DNA of 64,000 bases, taken from NCBI RefSeq assembly GCF_050436995.1, contig NC_134754.1, forward strand, positions 427,001 to 491,000. Direction: 5' to 3'. The translations under genes and the position numbers were made by a program. The notes below the pieces were generated by a model that saw nothing but the letters and a program-made list of their open reading frames with translations, did no database searches and was not told where the DNA came from. Source of the stretch: Anticarsia gemmatalis (Eukaryota; Arthropoda; Insecta; Lepidoptera; Erebidae). Shown in pieces: positions 43,831-55,674 of this stretch. Within the stretch, counting starts at the first letter, position 1; each line of letters starts with the position of its first letter.

Positions 43831-46674
43831 AACGTGAACATACATAACACAACATATGGGGTATAAGACATATAACTCGAGTCTATTTCTAAAATAAGGT
43901 AACTGTATCAAGCAGGCCACCGTCAGCTTCATAAGCCTAAGGATCACTAATGTACTAAATTCTAAATTTTGAGTAGCTCCGCCAGCCGCAAACCTTGCCT
44001 ACAAGGTTCTCTACTAAGTTGTTTGACTATATATAAAACTGCTTTCATTGTCTTCACTATATGAAAGTAATTTATTATTACTTATGAAGATATCTCGCTA
44101 AGGAGATTGTTTTTTGTTTCTGTTATAACTTACTTCTGGTGTTATTAGTGGTTACGCTATTAATAATTATTATGTTTCTTACAATATAATGTAATATAGA
44201 TTATTATTATTACAGTATGAAACTTCGGGAGTAATTAATCATATATTTTACCGTCTTGCTTTTTATTTATTTATCCTCGTATGTAAGTGACCACTCATTC
44301 TACCTGATGCCACCTTAGTTATATGCAACAGGTCAGTTATTGTTTTGATGTATGTAAATACGAATGTACTGTAAGTACAGAGTTTTTTCAGTTTAGACAC
44401 TAACACAACGGATATAAGTAAACGCAATAGGCTTTAGAAATAAAAAAAATCTAATACATGTGTTTATCAACCGTTAAACAAAAAAATGTAAAAGTAGTGC
44501 CTCTGTGGGATCGAATCCTGGGTCTGGCCATGAAGTCTTCCGTCCGTCAAAAAATTCCCAAATTCTTCCCGGAGTTAGAAAATGAAGGTCGTAAAAGCAA
44601 AAAATCTCTGTCAGAGACAAAAAAGAAGTGCGATGCAAGTCATTAAATGAGAATCGAGTTATAACACCAAAAAACAACCCATAAAAAAGAAACAAAACCA
44701 AAACACCACAAAACACATTTCTTTTACATTCACCCACAAATCTTAACACCCAACAAAAACTCAATCCGTTGGGGTTTACCCGGGTATTTGTGCGAACTTG
44801 ACCGGGTATAAAACGTGCTATACCCCTACTACCGTGTACCCCTCACCCTCGAACATACAACATTTATCACGCCGTTTCTACCCGCACTGTTGCTGCCTGT
44901 ATATTTTTTCTTTCATATACTTTCATAAATCCTCTTATGAATACTTGGTAGAAAGTTTTTATGTTTGAGTTCTGTTTCTTGTTGGATATTATTATATAGA
45001 GCCTGGTTTTGATTCTAAAACAGCAAAATTAAAAAAGTATTATTTATACCTAAATTCACAGCAATAAATGATTTGATTTGACAAAAAAACTACCGCTGTT
45101 TGAACTTGCAAGTATAACTAAGTTTATCATACTTTGTCCGTCATAGGAACTCAACTACCATGTAACGTTTTAAATGTGACTTACATTTCAATTAACCTGG
45201 CAATTTATTAGTTAGAGAAAATCAACGTTTTCCGTAAGCTAATCAAAATACCGTAATTTCATTAAAAATCCAGATTTTCTTTACGAATTACTAGCTGGCT
45301 TTAAAGCAGCTTATTATAAGATACGTTTTAAGATTACTGCAAAAAATTGCGAGCCAAAACTTATTAATTCTAGGCCTCGGACGAAAAACCGGTATTTTTG
45401 TAAAACTGATTATTTTCGAAATGAGGGGCTCTGTATAATTCAATAAACACAGGGTGTTTGTACAACTCGCTGTATAAGATGTAAATGAACGGAGCTTCGT
45501 TTTTGTATCATGCTGTATAAGGCTATAGAAGATTTCCCGGAGCTTAGAATTACACATTTAATTTTGTTCAGAGCTTTTTGCAAAAAACATCTTCCTTGTA
45601 TCTGAATCTCTTGTTTTTAAATTAGTCCTGTGCGTGAAGATACCTAGTTTTAGACAGAGTGTCAATCAATTAGAATTTCTTCGAAAAAATCTTAGTTCAT
45701 TAAATAATGAGTATGAAACAACATTACTTAAAATAATTTATGTTTTATGATCGCTTCTGCCCGCGACTTCGTTCGTTCGGAAACTTTCATTCAATGGTCG
45801 CTTCAATAATGCTAAACATCAATTTATCCTCACACACTGTAAAATAATTTAAAGTTAAAAATATAAAGGCGCCATTCACGAAGTGATGCTATTCCAAATA
45901 AAAATATATCGTGCTATTGTTAAAACAATACCAAATTGTATTAATAAAATGAAAATACCTTCATGTATTGTATTTCGTGCGCTGAACGTATAAAACGATA
46001 AAATTCTCCAAACGTTTTGGACATTAGTCGTATTGTTCGTTCGTTTGGTTGCATGCGTCCTCCGGATTTGCTGTGACCTAATTAATACGGTTATTGTTAT
46101 GGCGACTGGTACCAATGCTGTATTAATTGGACTTTTGTATTCCAGTATTTTGAAGTAATGGTTTTTCGAGTATTATTGGAACGTTTATTTATAAATTGAA
46201 ATTATTTCTATGAAATCGTTGCTTATAATATTAGCAAGGAAATAATAATTAATTTTATTACAATGATTCGTTTTAGGTACCTATTTTAGATATTTCATGT
46301 TGTTCACGAATAGTTGAGCTATCTAACATTAAGCGATCATTCATAATTAGTTTTAACTTGCACTAGCTGAAACGTCAAGAAACCGTTATATCAATAACTT
46401 TATAGATGGGCAACCAAACAGTTTTATTTAACCTTCGCACTTAGTAAAGATACACTATCGTGCCCTACTTAAGTCTATATTGCCTACATTAATTTTAAAT
46501 CAGTTCACTCTTTGAACTGTGGCTGTGTAACAAACAAGCCGACTTTCACATTATCAGTATGAATGTCTTCTTAGAAAATTCCGAGAAAATCTTATCAGAA
46601 TTTCATAGCGGCGTAAAGCCTGCTAGTTAAAATTTCACACACTCGGTTTAAATCTTCGCGGCGCGGTGTAGATA
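43831..46674. other. AT-rich stretch, no gene seen
   Basis: Contains a short hairpin AACCTTG/CAAGGTT at 43991-44008, a tRNA-like B-box scrap near 44506-44520 (TGGGATCGAATCCTG), a patch with two CCGGGTAT words at 44780-44815, and a Helitron-3'-like scrap at 45757-45785 (CTGCCCGCGACTTCGTTCG). No supported gene. Confidence 0.4.
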
Positions 46675-46708
46675 CTGTGTGTGTGTATGTGTGTGTGTAT
46701 GTGTGTGC
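46675..46708 (+). repeat. (GT)n microsatellite
   Basis: A GT run interrupted twice by AT. A 67-codon frame starting in it is spurious. Confidence 0.9.
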
Positions 46709-49700
46709 TACATAATGCAAGTGTCGCCTTATCTCGCATACCGTACAATTTTGTCGCTAAATGTAGGCTACGGAATTCTGCTTATAAATGTACTAGAGAC
46801 GGGAGCTATTTTTGGTAGGCATGTGGGTAAAAGTTTTCTTGTACTGAAATTGGGTTATCTAGCTATTATTACGTATTACTAAACTAAGTTCTCCAGCGTA
46901 TGTGTATGTTTCCGACAAATTCAAAGACTACAGGTTCTCCCAATAGATTGAGCAATTAAAAAAATACGCGAATCGCTCCTGCGCCGAAACTTTAGACATT
47001 TCGAGGTAAAAAGCGTGTTCGCGTTAATTCCTGTATCCTATTTTATACATTAAACATGCAACGCGAGTGTTTAAAGTAAAGATAGACCAAATTCATTAGA
47101 AAGGTTTCAGTAACAAAAATAAAACGGTCCCTTATTAAAGAACTCTGTCGTTCGGTAAATGAGTCAACTACATAAAACTGAAAGATTTCAGTTCGGACGA
47201 CGTTTAGAAAAATATATTTAATTCAAACACAATCGTTGCCGTTTGGACTATCACTACTGAACAAAACAAATATTAAACATCATATTCACTCCTATATTAT
47301 AATGTTTTATCAAAATAAGACATAATCAATAATGAATATGTTCCCAAGGCACTTAACTCCATCTCTTACGAGTATGTTCTGACCTTTACGAAGGACAAAT
47401 GTAATATATCTTATTATTTCTAAGTACAATATCCTTATTAGACCTTCGATATCAATTTAGATTATGAACAGATAGTAAAGTGATGTACGAATGGAAGACT
47501 AAGGGCCAGTTTCCCATTTTATAACTTAGTGCCAGATAAACTATGTGCTAAATAAGGTGACGGTAAATCTATGAAAACCATTGCGAAAGTTTTGGTAAAC
47601 TTGCTAGGCAATTAATTATATCCTCCTAACGCATATTTCCAGTCCAGGAGTTTCGTAATTATCTCAAATTATATACTCTATACACATAGACTCTTAAAGC
47701 CACTTTAGTAGGTATAACCGACTTGACTAGGGAGAGGTTCAGCGCAGGACCAACATGCTTAACATGCTCTCTGAGGATGGTAAGCATGTTGCTCTGCGAG
47801 TTCATCTTCATTATCTAAATAATTGTCAATTTCTTGGAATTCAAACCTCACACCTCAGCGCTGTAGTCTTACACACTATCAGCAGTCATAATCTACTATA
47901 CTGTAGGTCACTTACAACCTTTCAAGTTATAGCTCAAAACAAGACAATATACACCCACTACTCAGGATCAAAGCCTGGCTGTCATCAGTGGAACACAGTA
48001 GCGTAAACAACGTTACAGTCCGTTTGTACTCCATTAGACCTAACACAGACACAGTATTACAGAGTAACACGGACTAACATGGGCTCTCAGAACACTAGGC
48101 CTTTTAGAGCATATGGATTGTGAGTGAGGTTGACTAATTGATTAATGCTTGAAGACTTATTTAATGTTATGAGTGCAAACGCTTTAAGTATTGGCATCAC
48201 GCTTTCTTTACGCTTTATGAATAAAATTAAGTGAAAATAAAAAAATGAAACCGGTTGTTATGTGTAACAAATGTATGAATAGGAACAAAGGAGTTTATAG
48301 AAATATTATTTATTGGCGTTCTTGGGTCTCTACCTATCCGTATACAAAAAGCATGATTTCATGTACGTAGTAAAACAAAGTGCTAAATTTATAAAGTATC
48401 TAAGTATCCAGATTACTAACATATTTCTGAAATGGTTATATTTGCAAATAATTATAAGCTTTCTGCACACAGATCAAAGGGTAGAGCAAAGTAAATTAAA
48501 TTGCGTTTAAAATAAAGCTCTCAAATAAGTTCGTATATTTAATATGTTATTATAAGACTTTGAGTTTTCAGACATGTTGAACGCCTCGGGACATGTGATA
48601 TTGTTATAGCGAAACGTGATGTAGAGATTTGATATGTCGTAGTACGTTTTTACTCATGTGCAGTTTATATTACGCTAATGGAATGAAGCTTTTTTTATGT
48701 GTTTAAAAGTTGGTTTATTTACTTAGCATCACGAATCAAACTAGATTTATTTACCTTATTTTACCACGTATTTCATTGCAATCAGTTCTTTTTAGAATTC
48801 ATCAGGCTTTAGAAAAGAATAGCAATTTAATTTATGCAGCAAAATCCTTGTTGGTTTGCTGGATGTAGTGTCTAAAAGTGATGTAGCGATTATTCGACGT
48901 AAGAATCATTTAAAATTAACAAAATATTGAAAAGAAACCTATGAAGTTTCTTTCAACAGAAAATATTTTACCTTTATCGATGAACACAAAAAAGTTCTTC
49001 GCTTGAATAGCCAAATTTAAAGAAAATTTAACGAAATATTCTGGAGCACAAATAAGAACATTGGTAACATCACTAGTATTTACATAAATGGCACACATAA
49101 AGTACATAGTGCGAAGGTAGTGGGTTCGGTAACGGGTTGTACATAATGTTTATGTGTTCGGTCGCTGTTTATGTGCCACAAAAGTCACGATAATGCATCG
49201 GGACCCTCGTAAAAATACTACCCACTGGTGTTTGTAGTGACGTTTATTTACGCGACTGTACACTATATTTGTATGTTAGTCTGTATGTATGTAGAGACTT
49301 ACATAACATCTTGTGTCGTTGGTTTACTGGTTATTCAAAACCAAATACAAAATATCCTTTATTTTGTAACCTTAGTACAAAGTAGCTTAAGTTAAGTTTC
49401 TCTTATTTATTAAAAAAATGTTATGTTGTACAGTTGAAGAGAAAAGGTTAAAATTCAAATTCTATTTGTTTTTGTTCACAAAAATATGGTAGAAAAAGGT
49501 GGTTAGCAAAATTTATTTATATCATTTTAGTTTAAAGAAAGCTTAGAACCGCGGCTAGAGTAACATACTAGAAAAAAAAATCTGTCAGATTTCAACCATG
49601 TTCAAGTAACCTACCCCGAAACGTTAAGCAATCTAAAAATAAAATTTATGTTTACGTAAAATATCTATTAGTGTTAGAAATGTTAAAAAAGCACAAATAC

Positions 49701-49904
49701 TCAATAACGAGTTCCTACAAGATAAATTCCTTTTTCTTCCTTCTTCCTATCATTAAAACAATCGCAATATCTCAAAAGTATGTTCAATAAATCGGAAACA
49801 ACAACTAACTCTCTACAAAGACATTCCTTACGTTTAATTACATTGCTTTACTTGTGTTCAAAGAACAAACACGCGGCAAAACAAGATCTATTGGCTCATT
49901 ACTG
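46709..49904. other. AT-rich stretch, no gene seen
   Basis: Includes a hairpin at 47751-47791 with exact 11-nt arms (CAACATGCTTA/TAAGCATGTTG). No gene or complete element recognised. Confidence 0.45.
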
Positions 49905-50115
49905 AGAAAAGAAGCTGGCAAAGCTGATCATGAGGTCTCAGGTTTCTCGCAACAGTTAAAATGCTGTCTTTTCTAATTTATATTAGAATATTTCTTAATA
50001 GTAGCCCGGATTTTGACAACGGTGAATGGTGACAGGCTCACACCCTATTACAAGTACCGTGCCCGGTGTATTAGTTACATATGTATGTATTGTGTATTTC
50101 ATAACGGTATAAGTT
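49905..50115 (+). mobile_element. tRNA-derived SINE-like element (decayed)
   Basis: CAAAGCTGATCATGAGGTCTC with a worn B box (CAGGTTTCTCGC), then TAGTAGCCCGGATTTTGAC, GTGACAGGCTCACACCCTATT and GTACCGTGCCCGG. It resembles family 2 in layout. Confidence 0.45.
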
Positions 50116-50369
50116 AAATATTCATCAATAAATGAGTCAATATCATTTCAAGTTAATATTTTTAGTTAGTTTTTAGTTAATATTTTTTAGTTGTCGCCAA
50201 CACAATACCTCACACTTGGGTAAATTTCTGCCGACACCCTCGTGTATAACGGGCTTAACATAATAACAGTATATAATATACTTTAAAGTACATTGTCTCA
50301 TAACTATTTAAATTACATAGTGTTTCTTCACATAAACGTATATTGAACATCGACATGAAGACATAACTC

Positions 50370-50490
50370 GGGGCCCTCATACGCCCGTAGGCGATCCGCA
50401 GGCGATAAGCGCGGGCTAATGTGCGTAGTTCCCGGGGCCGGGACTCGCGGCTAATCCCCCGGGATCCGCTCTATCGCTTATCGACAAATC
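50370..50490. promoter_or_regulatory. GC-rich island with TAATCC-type sites
   Basis: CTCGGGGCCCTCATACGCCC, GTTCCCGGGGCCGGGACTCG and GGCTAATCCCCCGGGATCCG. GCTAAT and GGCTAATCC are homeodomain-like words, and GCGATAAGCG and GCTTATCG are inverted near-copies. Stops occur in most frames, so a coding exon is unlikely. Confidence 0.4.
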
Positions 50491-51751
50491 GAGAGGTTTT
50501 GCAGCTCTCTAATATTTTCATGTGATTCCGTTTAGGATGTTTGCTTTGTTTTTGTATTTACAAATAATGGATTTACCACTCATTACTGCAATTTTGAGAA
50601 TAATACCAAGATTAATATATTTAGTAAGGTCAGCATTTGCTCGTGACTCTACCCACCTTGACTATTTTCTTAAGTAGCCCTGGCCTGTATGTCCTTCCCC
50701 GGTAAATCAACTTTCCAAAGTTTACTTAATTTCTTAACAGCACGTAAGGGGAAAGCATATATGAGGGTTACTTTGTCAATGAATATTATTATAAAACGTG
50801 CTTTTATCCTCTATCAAAATATAATTAAATCTATGACCCTGCCCAATTTCATCCTGAGTGGATAATTTATTTTGACGAAAAAGAAGGATAAACAGACGAA
50901 TATAACATTAAAATTTATAAGTATATATAAGTAAGTATCAAAATACATTCTGGATAAAATATATAGTTTCATACAAGACATGTTATGTGGTGTCCCAGTG
51001 GTCGTAATTCAAGGGTTCAGTAGCCATCAAAAGGTCACAATTTAAAATTCCAACCTCTTTACTAGAGCTGTGAAACTACTACATATTTATAAAGGTTTTA
51101 ATAGATTTATTAAATATGGAACGCTGGGGAGTTACGTAACGTTGCTTCGACATTTAGTTTGCATAACATTGTGAAAATAACAGTGCTATTTTTTCTAAAT
51201 TCGTTGCATAAAAGAGTAAAAATTTATTGTTTTTGTATGGAAACGTTGTGTGTTATAAATGCTGTATAATAATTTAATATCCGCAGTATAGGAAGTGATA
51301 CTATGAAATACAACCGCGTTATGCCATTAACAATGTCAGTCCCATGTAATATCATAATAGTTATAATCATATCTTTTTACCACGATAGACCAGGTAGAAA
51401 AATAGTCAAATCCAAAATCAATACATCTTGTGCAATAAGCATAAGGTTTTATTCTATCGAATAATACTACTGTAAAAATTATAACTAATAAAAAACACAC
51501 ATACCTACATAGCATTCCTAGCAATTTTCTAATTAAAGACTCATAAAATAAACCATAAAGGTAACATAACGGCCTCCAATCAAACGCTAAATTAATTAAC
51601 ACGTAGTTCTTATAACGTTATAACGAATAATAAAATAGCATGGTTATAAAAACCTTGACAATCTCTCTGCTGTTAGGTTTTCCAAAGGTTTTCCAACGCC
51701 GGATGAAATTATCTACAAAAAAGGAATATACATACACGCACATACTATCAC
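50491..51751. other. AT-rich stretch, no gene seen
   Basis: No feature recognised. Confidence 0.5.
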
Positions 51752-51848
51752 GCCTTCTTCACATAGGGGTAGGCAGAGACCAGAGAACGCCACTTGGTAA
51801 GATCACGGATTGTTACAAACTTTCTTTTCTTTCATTCACATCCATACA
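51752..51848 (+). repeat. Dispersed repeat fragment (CATAGGGGTAG family)
   Basis: TTCACATAGGGGTAGGCAGAG, CCAGAGAACGCCACTTGG and TTTCATTCACATCCATACA. Best of four related pieces (35625, 51752, 54022, 56815). Likely a LINE-derived moth repeat. Confidence 0.7.
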
Positions 51849-52084
51849 TCTCAAAAAGGAATATAAAAACGTCAAAAGGCTCGCAATGTAAAAGGAAAAC
51901 TCATTTTTCCTTTTATATTGCGATCTCATTTATCTATTTTACACATATCTACTTACACGTTTGAGTATAACAAGCGTGATATTATAAAAAATAATAAAAA
52001 CGAATTACTTACACTATAAATTTTAAAATAAACTATAACCAAGTTCATAATCTAATCGGTTCTTTGTAATAAAGTTTGTTGGAC

Positions 52085-52250
52085 TAGCTTGGGGGTGGTA
52101 GTAGAGGGCGGGGAGGGTGGTAGGGGGTGAGGATCAAAGCCATCATCTGCATAGCGGATGAGGCTGGAGCTAGCCTAATGAGATGTGAGGAGTTCGACGA
52201 TCTCGCTCGGATAATAGCCGCCTCCGAAATGCAGCGAGAAACTTGAGAGG
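52085..52250. promoter_or_regulatory. GC-rich island with G-rich run
   Basis: GGGGGTGGTAGTAGAGGGCG and GAGGGTGGTAGGGGGTGAGG form a G-rich run at 52090-52131. ATAGCGGATGAGGCTGG and AATAGCCGCCTCCGAAATGC follow. One minus-strand frame is open for about 54 codons with no recognisable domain. Function unknown. Confidence 0.35.
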
Positions 52251-52625
52251 TTTATCTTTATATGAGTTTTTATAGTACGGATATTTTATGGACTATTATG
52301 TTAGACTAGTTTTTAAGCTGTTTGGCCAATTACGTATTATCTTAGTAGGTACGAAATGTTTTAATACAAATAGTAATTTTTCATGAAAATGTACTTCCCT
52401 CATCTTTCATTTACCCGCTCGATTAACAGTTACACGCAACATTAATATTAATAGATATGCGTGCAATTTATTCATTTACAACGAGTTATACAATCTTGCA
52501 CGTTTCTAATCTGACAGGACTTAAGAATAATTTTTGGAATTTTGACATTTATATCAAACTAAAAAAAAGGATTTTTCAATACATCTGTTTTGTTCATGTT
52601 TGTTACCTCATAACCTTATATTGGA

Positions 52626-52909
52626 CTAGCCGACCCGCGCAACTTCGCTTGCGTCACATAAGAGAATCATAATTTTCCCCGTTTTTGTAACATTTTTCAC
52701 TGGTACTCTGCTCCTATTGGTCGTAGCGTGATGATATATAGCCTATAACCTTCCTCGATAAATGGGCTATCTAACACTGAAAGAATTTTTCAAATCGGAC
52801 CAGTAGTTCCCGAGATTAGCGCGTTCAAACAAACAAACAAACAAACAAACAAACAAACAAACAAACAAACAAACAAACAAACTCTTCAGCTTTATAATAT
52901 TAGTATAGA
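52626..52909 (-). mobile_element. Non-autonomous Helitron, family A, expanded CAAA
   Basis: Minus-strand copy from A|CTAGCCGACCCGCGCAAC to ATTAGTATAGA|T. It is very similar to the copy at 18386-18614 through the first 190 bp, and carries 14 CAAA units where other copies have three to five. Confidence 0.93.
52826..52881 (+). repeat. (CAAA)14 microsatellite in Helitron
   Basis: Fourteen uninterrupted CAAA units inside the Helitron at 52626-52909. Confidence 0.97.
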
Positions 52910-54021
52910 TGAAACAATTTCGATTATGGTTTTATTCGAAGTCTGGTAAATATTAATATTATCTAGATTAGTTAAAGGTTATCCATCGAAACAAGAAACG
53001 GCTTCATAATCAATGAATTTTGGTTAAACTGTCTTCGTAACTCCTTGTATATAATGTTTAAAACAATCAATCGTGTGTTGACACTAACACAGCGTGACAA
53101 CGGATGATGAATGGTGGATGTTTTTCTTCTATAACACGTCTTTGTGTGTGGCTTCCACGCGGTCGGACAACTTTACTGAGATGTATTTATATACAAGTTA
53201 TGACGATCTTTAAGAATGGCATTGTGATACTTTGGAATAGTTTTTAGAACAATTTATTGAATTAAAGTGTCTTTTTTAGCACATGCAGATATACAATTTC
53301 GTATAGACAAGTTGTCAGAAAGAGTTTCGATGTAATAAATTGAGTAAAAAAATTACATTTATTTGTTTATTTCGTGAATGCGAATATTATGCTGCAGGGG
53401 TTTTAATTTAATTAAAATCGGTAAGATAAAAAGCATAGAAAAGGATATAACGTCATGAAAAAGAATCTTCTCCTTAATAGAATCTCTAGCCTTAAAAGTT
53501 CTTCATAACTGATTTGAACGCCCAAAAACAACTAAAACCATATGTACAACCGACATAACACATAGTCCCATCTTACCATTGCCATTGGTCTTTTCAATTC
53601 AAAAACAATATTGACGTTATTCTATGTTAGAGTACATAGGATATAAGCGGCGCAACTCAGCGGGAGGTCCTAAGTAAACGCGTTAAACTTTACTAGTCCG
53701 ACACGAGTGGAGCGCAAACAGCAATAAAGTGAACTGCACAAATATACCAATACACTACGTACTGCACAGATCGATAATGTTCAAATTGAAGACGTAATGC
53801 TAAAATATACAGACATACATCCGTACATATTAGGTCGGGGAAAAGTCTTTTCGCATTATAGTATGTATGAACTTGGAATAAAATCTTTTCTCTACACAAA
53901 AATGCTCGATATTTGGGTACCTCACGAGCTCACTGAAGGAAACCGAATGTACCGTGTACTCATTTGTGATTCTTGAAGCCAAAGAGATTTTATTACAAGT
54001 TAAAAGAAAAGACTTTTTTCT
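52910..54021. other. AT-rich stretch, no gene seen
   Basis: No feature recognised; short frames near 53700-54040 lack domains. Confidence 0.45.
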
Positions 54022-54060
54022 ATAGGTGTGGGCAGAGATCAAAGAACGCCACGAGGTACC
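54022..54060 (+). repeat. Dispersed repeat fragment (CATAGGGGTAG family)
   Basis: TATAGGTGTGGGCAGAGATC and AAAGAACGCCACGAGG match the piece at 51752-51848. Confidence 0.5.
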
Positions 54061-54295
54061 TCGTTCATGGTAGTAGGCTAGCCTCCATTACATGGGGCAA
54101 TCATTGTCATCAGCGAAAAGCAGATGAATTTCAAACACCTTTATCTACATCATCTTTTTTATCATGACTGTCTCAGCGCAATAATAAAAACAGATTTGAT
54201 CTAATCTCAAAGTCACGTAAAATTACCCTCATCGTCACGGATGTTAAAGTACCCTCTCAAAAAAGATCTCGTTTACCAAACAAAAATTTGTCAGT

Positions 54296-54326
54296 AATTT
54301 AATCAAAAGTTGGGGTGGTCAGCTAG
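54296..54326 (+). repeat. Helitron 3'-end remnant
   Basis: GGGGTGGTCAGCTAG|T at 54312-54326. The rest of the element is not recognisable. Confidence 0.4.
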
Positions 54327-54479
54327 TTATGTATACTATACATATATGTATGTATCTATAGAGGTTGCAATTATGAGATAAACACCTAATTAAACAATTC
54401 CTTCTATTTCTACCTAAATGGAGCAACATTTCCAATAAACAAATAGCTGTAATGACTAACAAGCTAAGTCGAACTAACG

Positions 54480-54600
54480 GGCGCTTAGCACACGCTCGGC
54501 CAGTCTTTTTAATAGCGCAACTAATTGGAGGGCCCTCGGCCTGAGCGAGGCTTATAGGGGCCTCTCGACCTCATGTCAGTTCACTTACCTGCGATTATTG
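54480..54600. promoter_or_regulatory. GC-rich island with ATTA core
   Basis: GCACACGCTCGGCCAGTC, GCAACTAATTGGAGGGCCC and CGGCCTGAGCGAGGC. CTAATTGG is a homeodomain-type core. Regulatory role is inference. Confidence 0.3.
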
Positions 54601-54649
54601 TTGTGGTTTACGTCGATGTAATGTCTGCTTGAAAATTGCTAAATATATT

Positions 54650-54925
54650 TAAATAAATAAATAAATAAATATTAATGGACAACTCACACACGGTCATTTG
54701 ATTCCAAACTAAGCAGAGCTTGTACTATGGTAACCAAATAACTGATAAACATACTTATATACTTCTAAATATATACTTATATAGATTAATTAACAACCAG
54801 GCTCAGAACAAAATCTCGTGCTCACCACACAAAGATTTGTCCTGGGTAGGATTCGAACCCACCACACGCGGCGCTACGGTTGTTGCGGCGAGGTGACCGC
54901 TTAAACCACTGCGCCAAACGTGCAG
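54650..54925 (-). mobile_element. tRNA-derived SINE, family 3, AAAT tail
   Basis: Minus-strand element. A box TGGCGCAGTGG (complement 54906-54916), B box GGTTCGAATCC (complement 54849-54859), then a body unlike family 1 (CAAATCTTTGTGTGGTGAGC, AGATTTTGTTCTGAGCCTGG, GGTTACCATAGTACAAGC) and a tail of about five ATTT units at 54650-54670. Both Pol III boxes match consensus, so it may still be transcribable. Confidence 0.9.
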
Positions 54926-55443
54926 TTATACAATTTATTATACAATTGGCGAACAAAACAACGAGAGTTTTTTAAACATGTTATGAATATTATAAACGCC
55001 AAAGTTTGGATATTTGTAACTCAAGCTCGCTATCTTTTTATTTCTAAAAAACTTTGATGCGGTCGTATTCGTAAGCAGAAGTAATTACGCAATAGATTAA
55101 AAAAAACCTTTAAAGATATTTTAATTTTTACTGTTAAGAACTGCACATACTGATTTGAATGTTTAGTAAAGTTGTTCATTTGAATAACTTCAATCGTAAC
55201 ACAATGTTATATTGGGTAATCGGTCATATTGACAGCATAATTACTCATGTGGCCAGAATTCGATTTTTGCACAAAAAATTAACAAGAATACTTTAATATT
55301 TTTTTCATTCTACTTTGTGATATTCATATATTAAGTAAGCTCAATTAAATTGTACATCATTTTGCCCGTAATTTAATACATCTGGTATGCATAAATCTTT
55401 AAGTTAACTTCTTTATTATACCAGCAAAAATTTTGCTCAAAAT
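54926..55443. other. AT-rich stretch, no gene seen
   Basis: No feature recognised. Confidence 0.5.
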
Positions 55444-55455
55444 GATTCCATACCA

Positions 55456-55662
55456 TTTTTTTTTTTTTTTTCGTCAGGAAAATGCATTACTGCATGTCCC
55501 GCTCCAGGGAGGTAGCGGGGGTCTGTCGGGCTCTCCCGCCGGCTAGGCGTTCCGGCTTTTAAATTTGGGCATACCGACTAAAAACCTGACGGTGTTCCTT
55601 CAACTGTCACCATAAAGTGGCCAGGACGCGGTACCTCCGATTGGATACTCCGCGTCCTAAAC
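55456..55662 (-). mobile_element. Retrotransposed fragment with poly(A) and 12-bp TSD
   Basis: Minus-strand insertion. The poly(A) tail is the T run at 55456-55471. The body reads CCCGCTACCTCCCTGGAGCG and GCATTTTCCTGACG before the tail. GATTCCATACCA is repeated exactly at 55444-55455 and 55663-55674. The high GC against AT-rich flanks and the exact duplication indicate a fairly recent insertion. The ends of the body also read GCGTCCTGGCC and TTAGGACGCGG. It is either a 5'-truncated LINE end or a short SINE-like unit; no Pol III boxes were seen. Confidence 0.88.
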
Positions 55663-55674
55663 GATTCCATACCA

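Noticed and set aside
43506..43871. 121-codon minus-strand frame
   Set aside because: It runs antisense through a decayed Helitron body.
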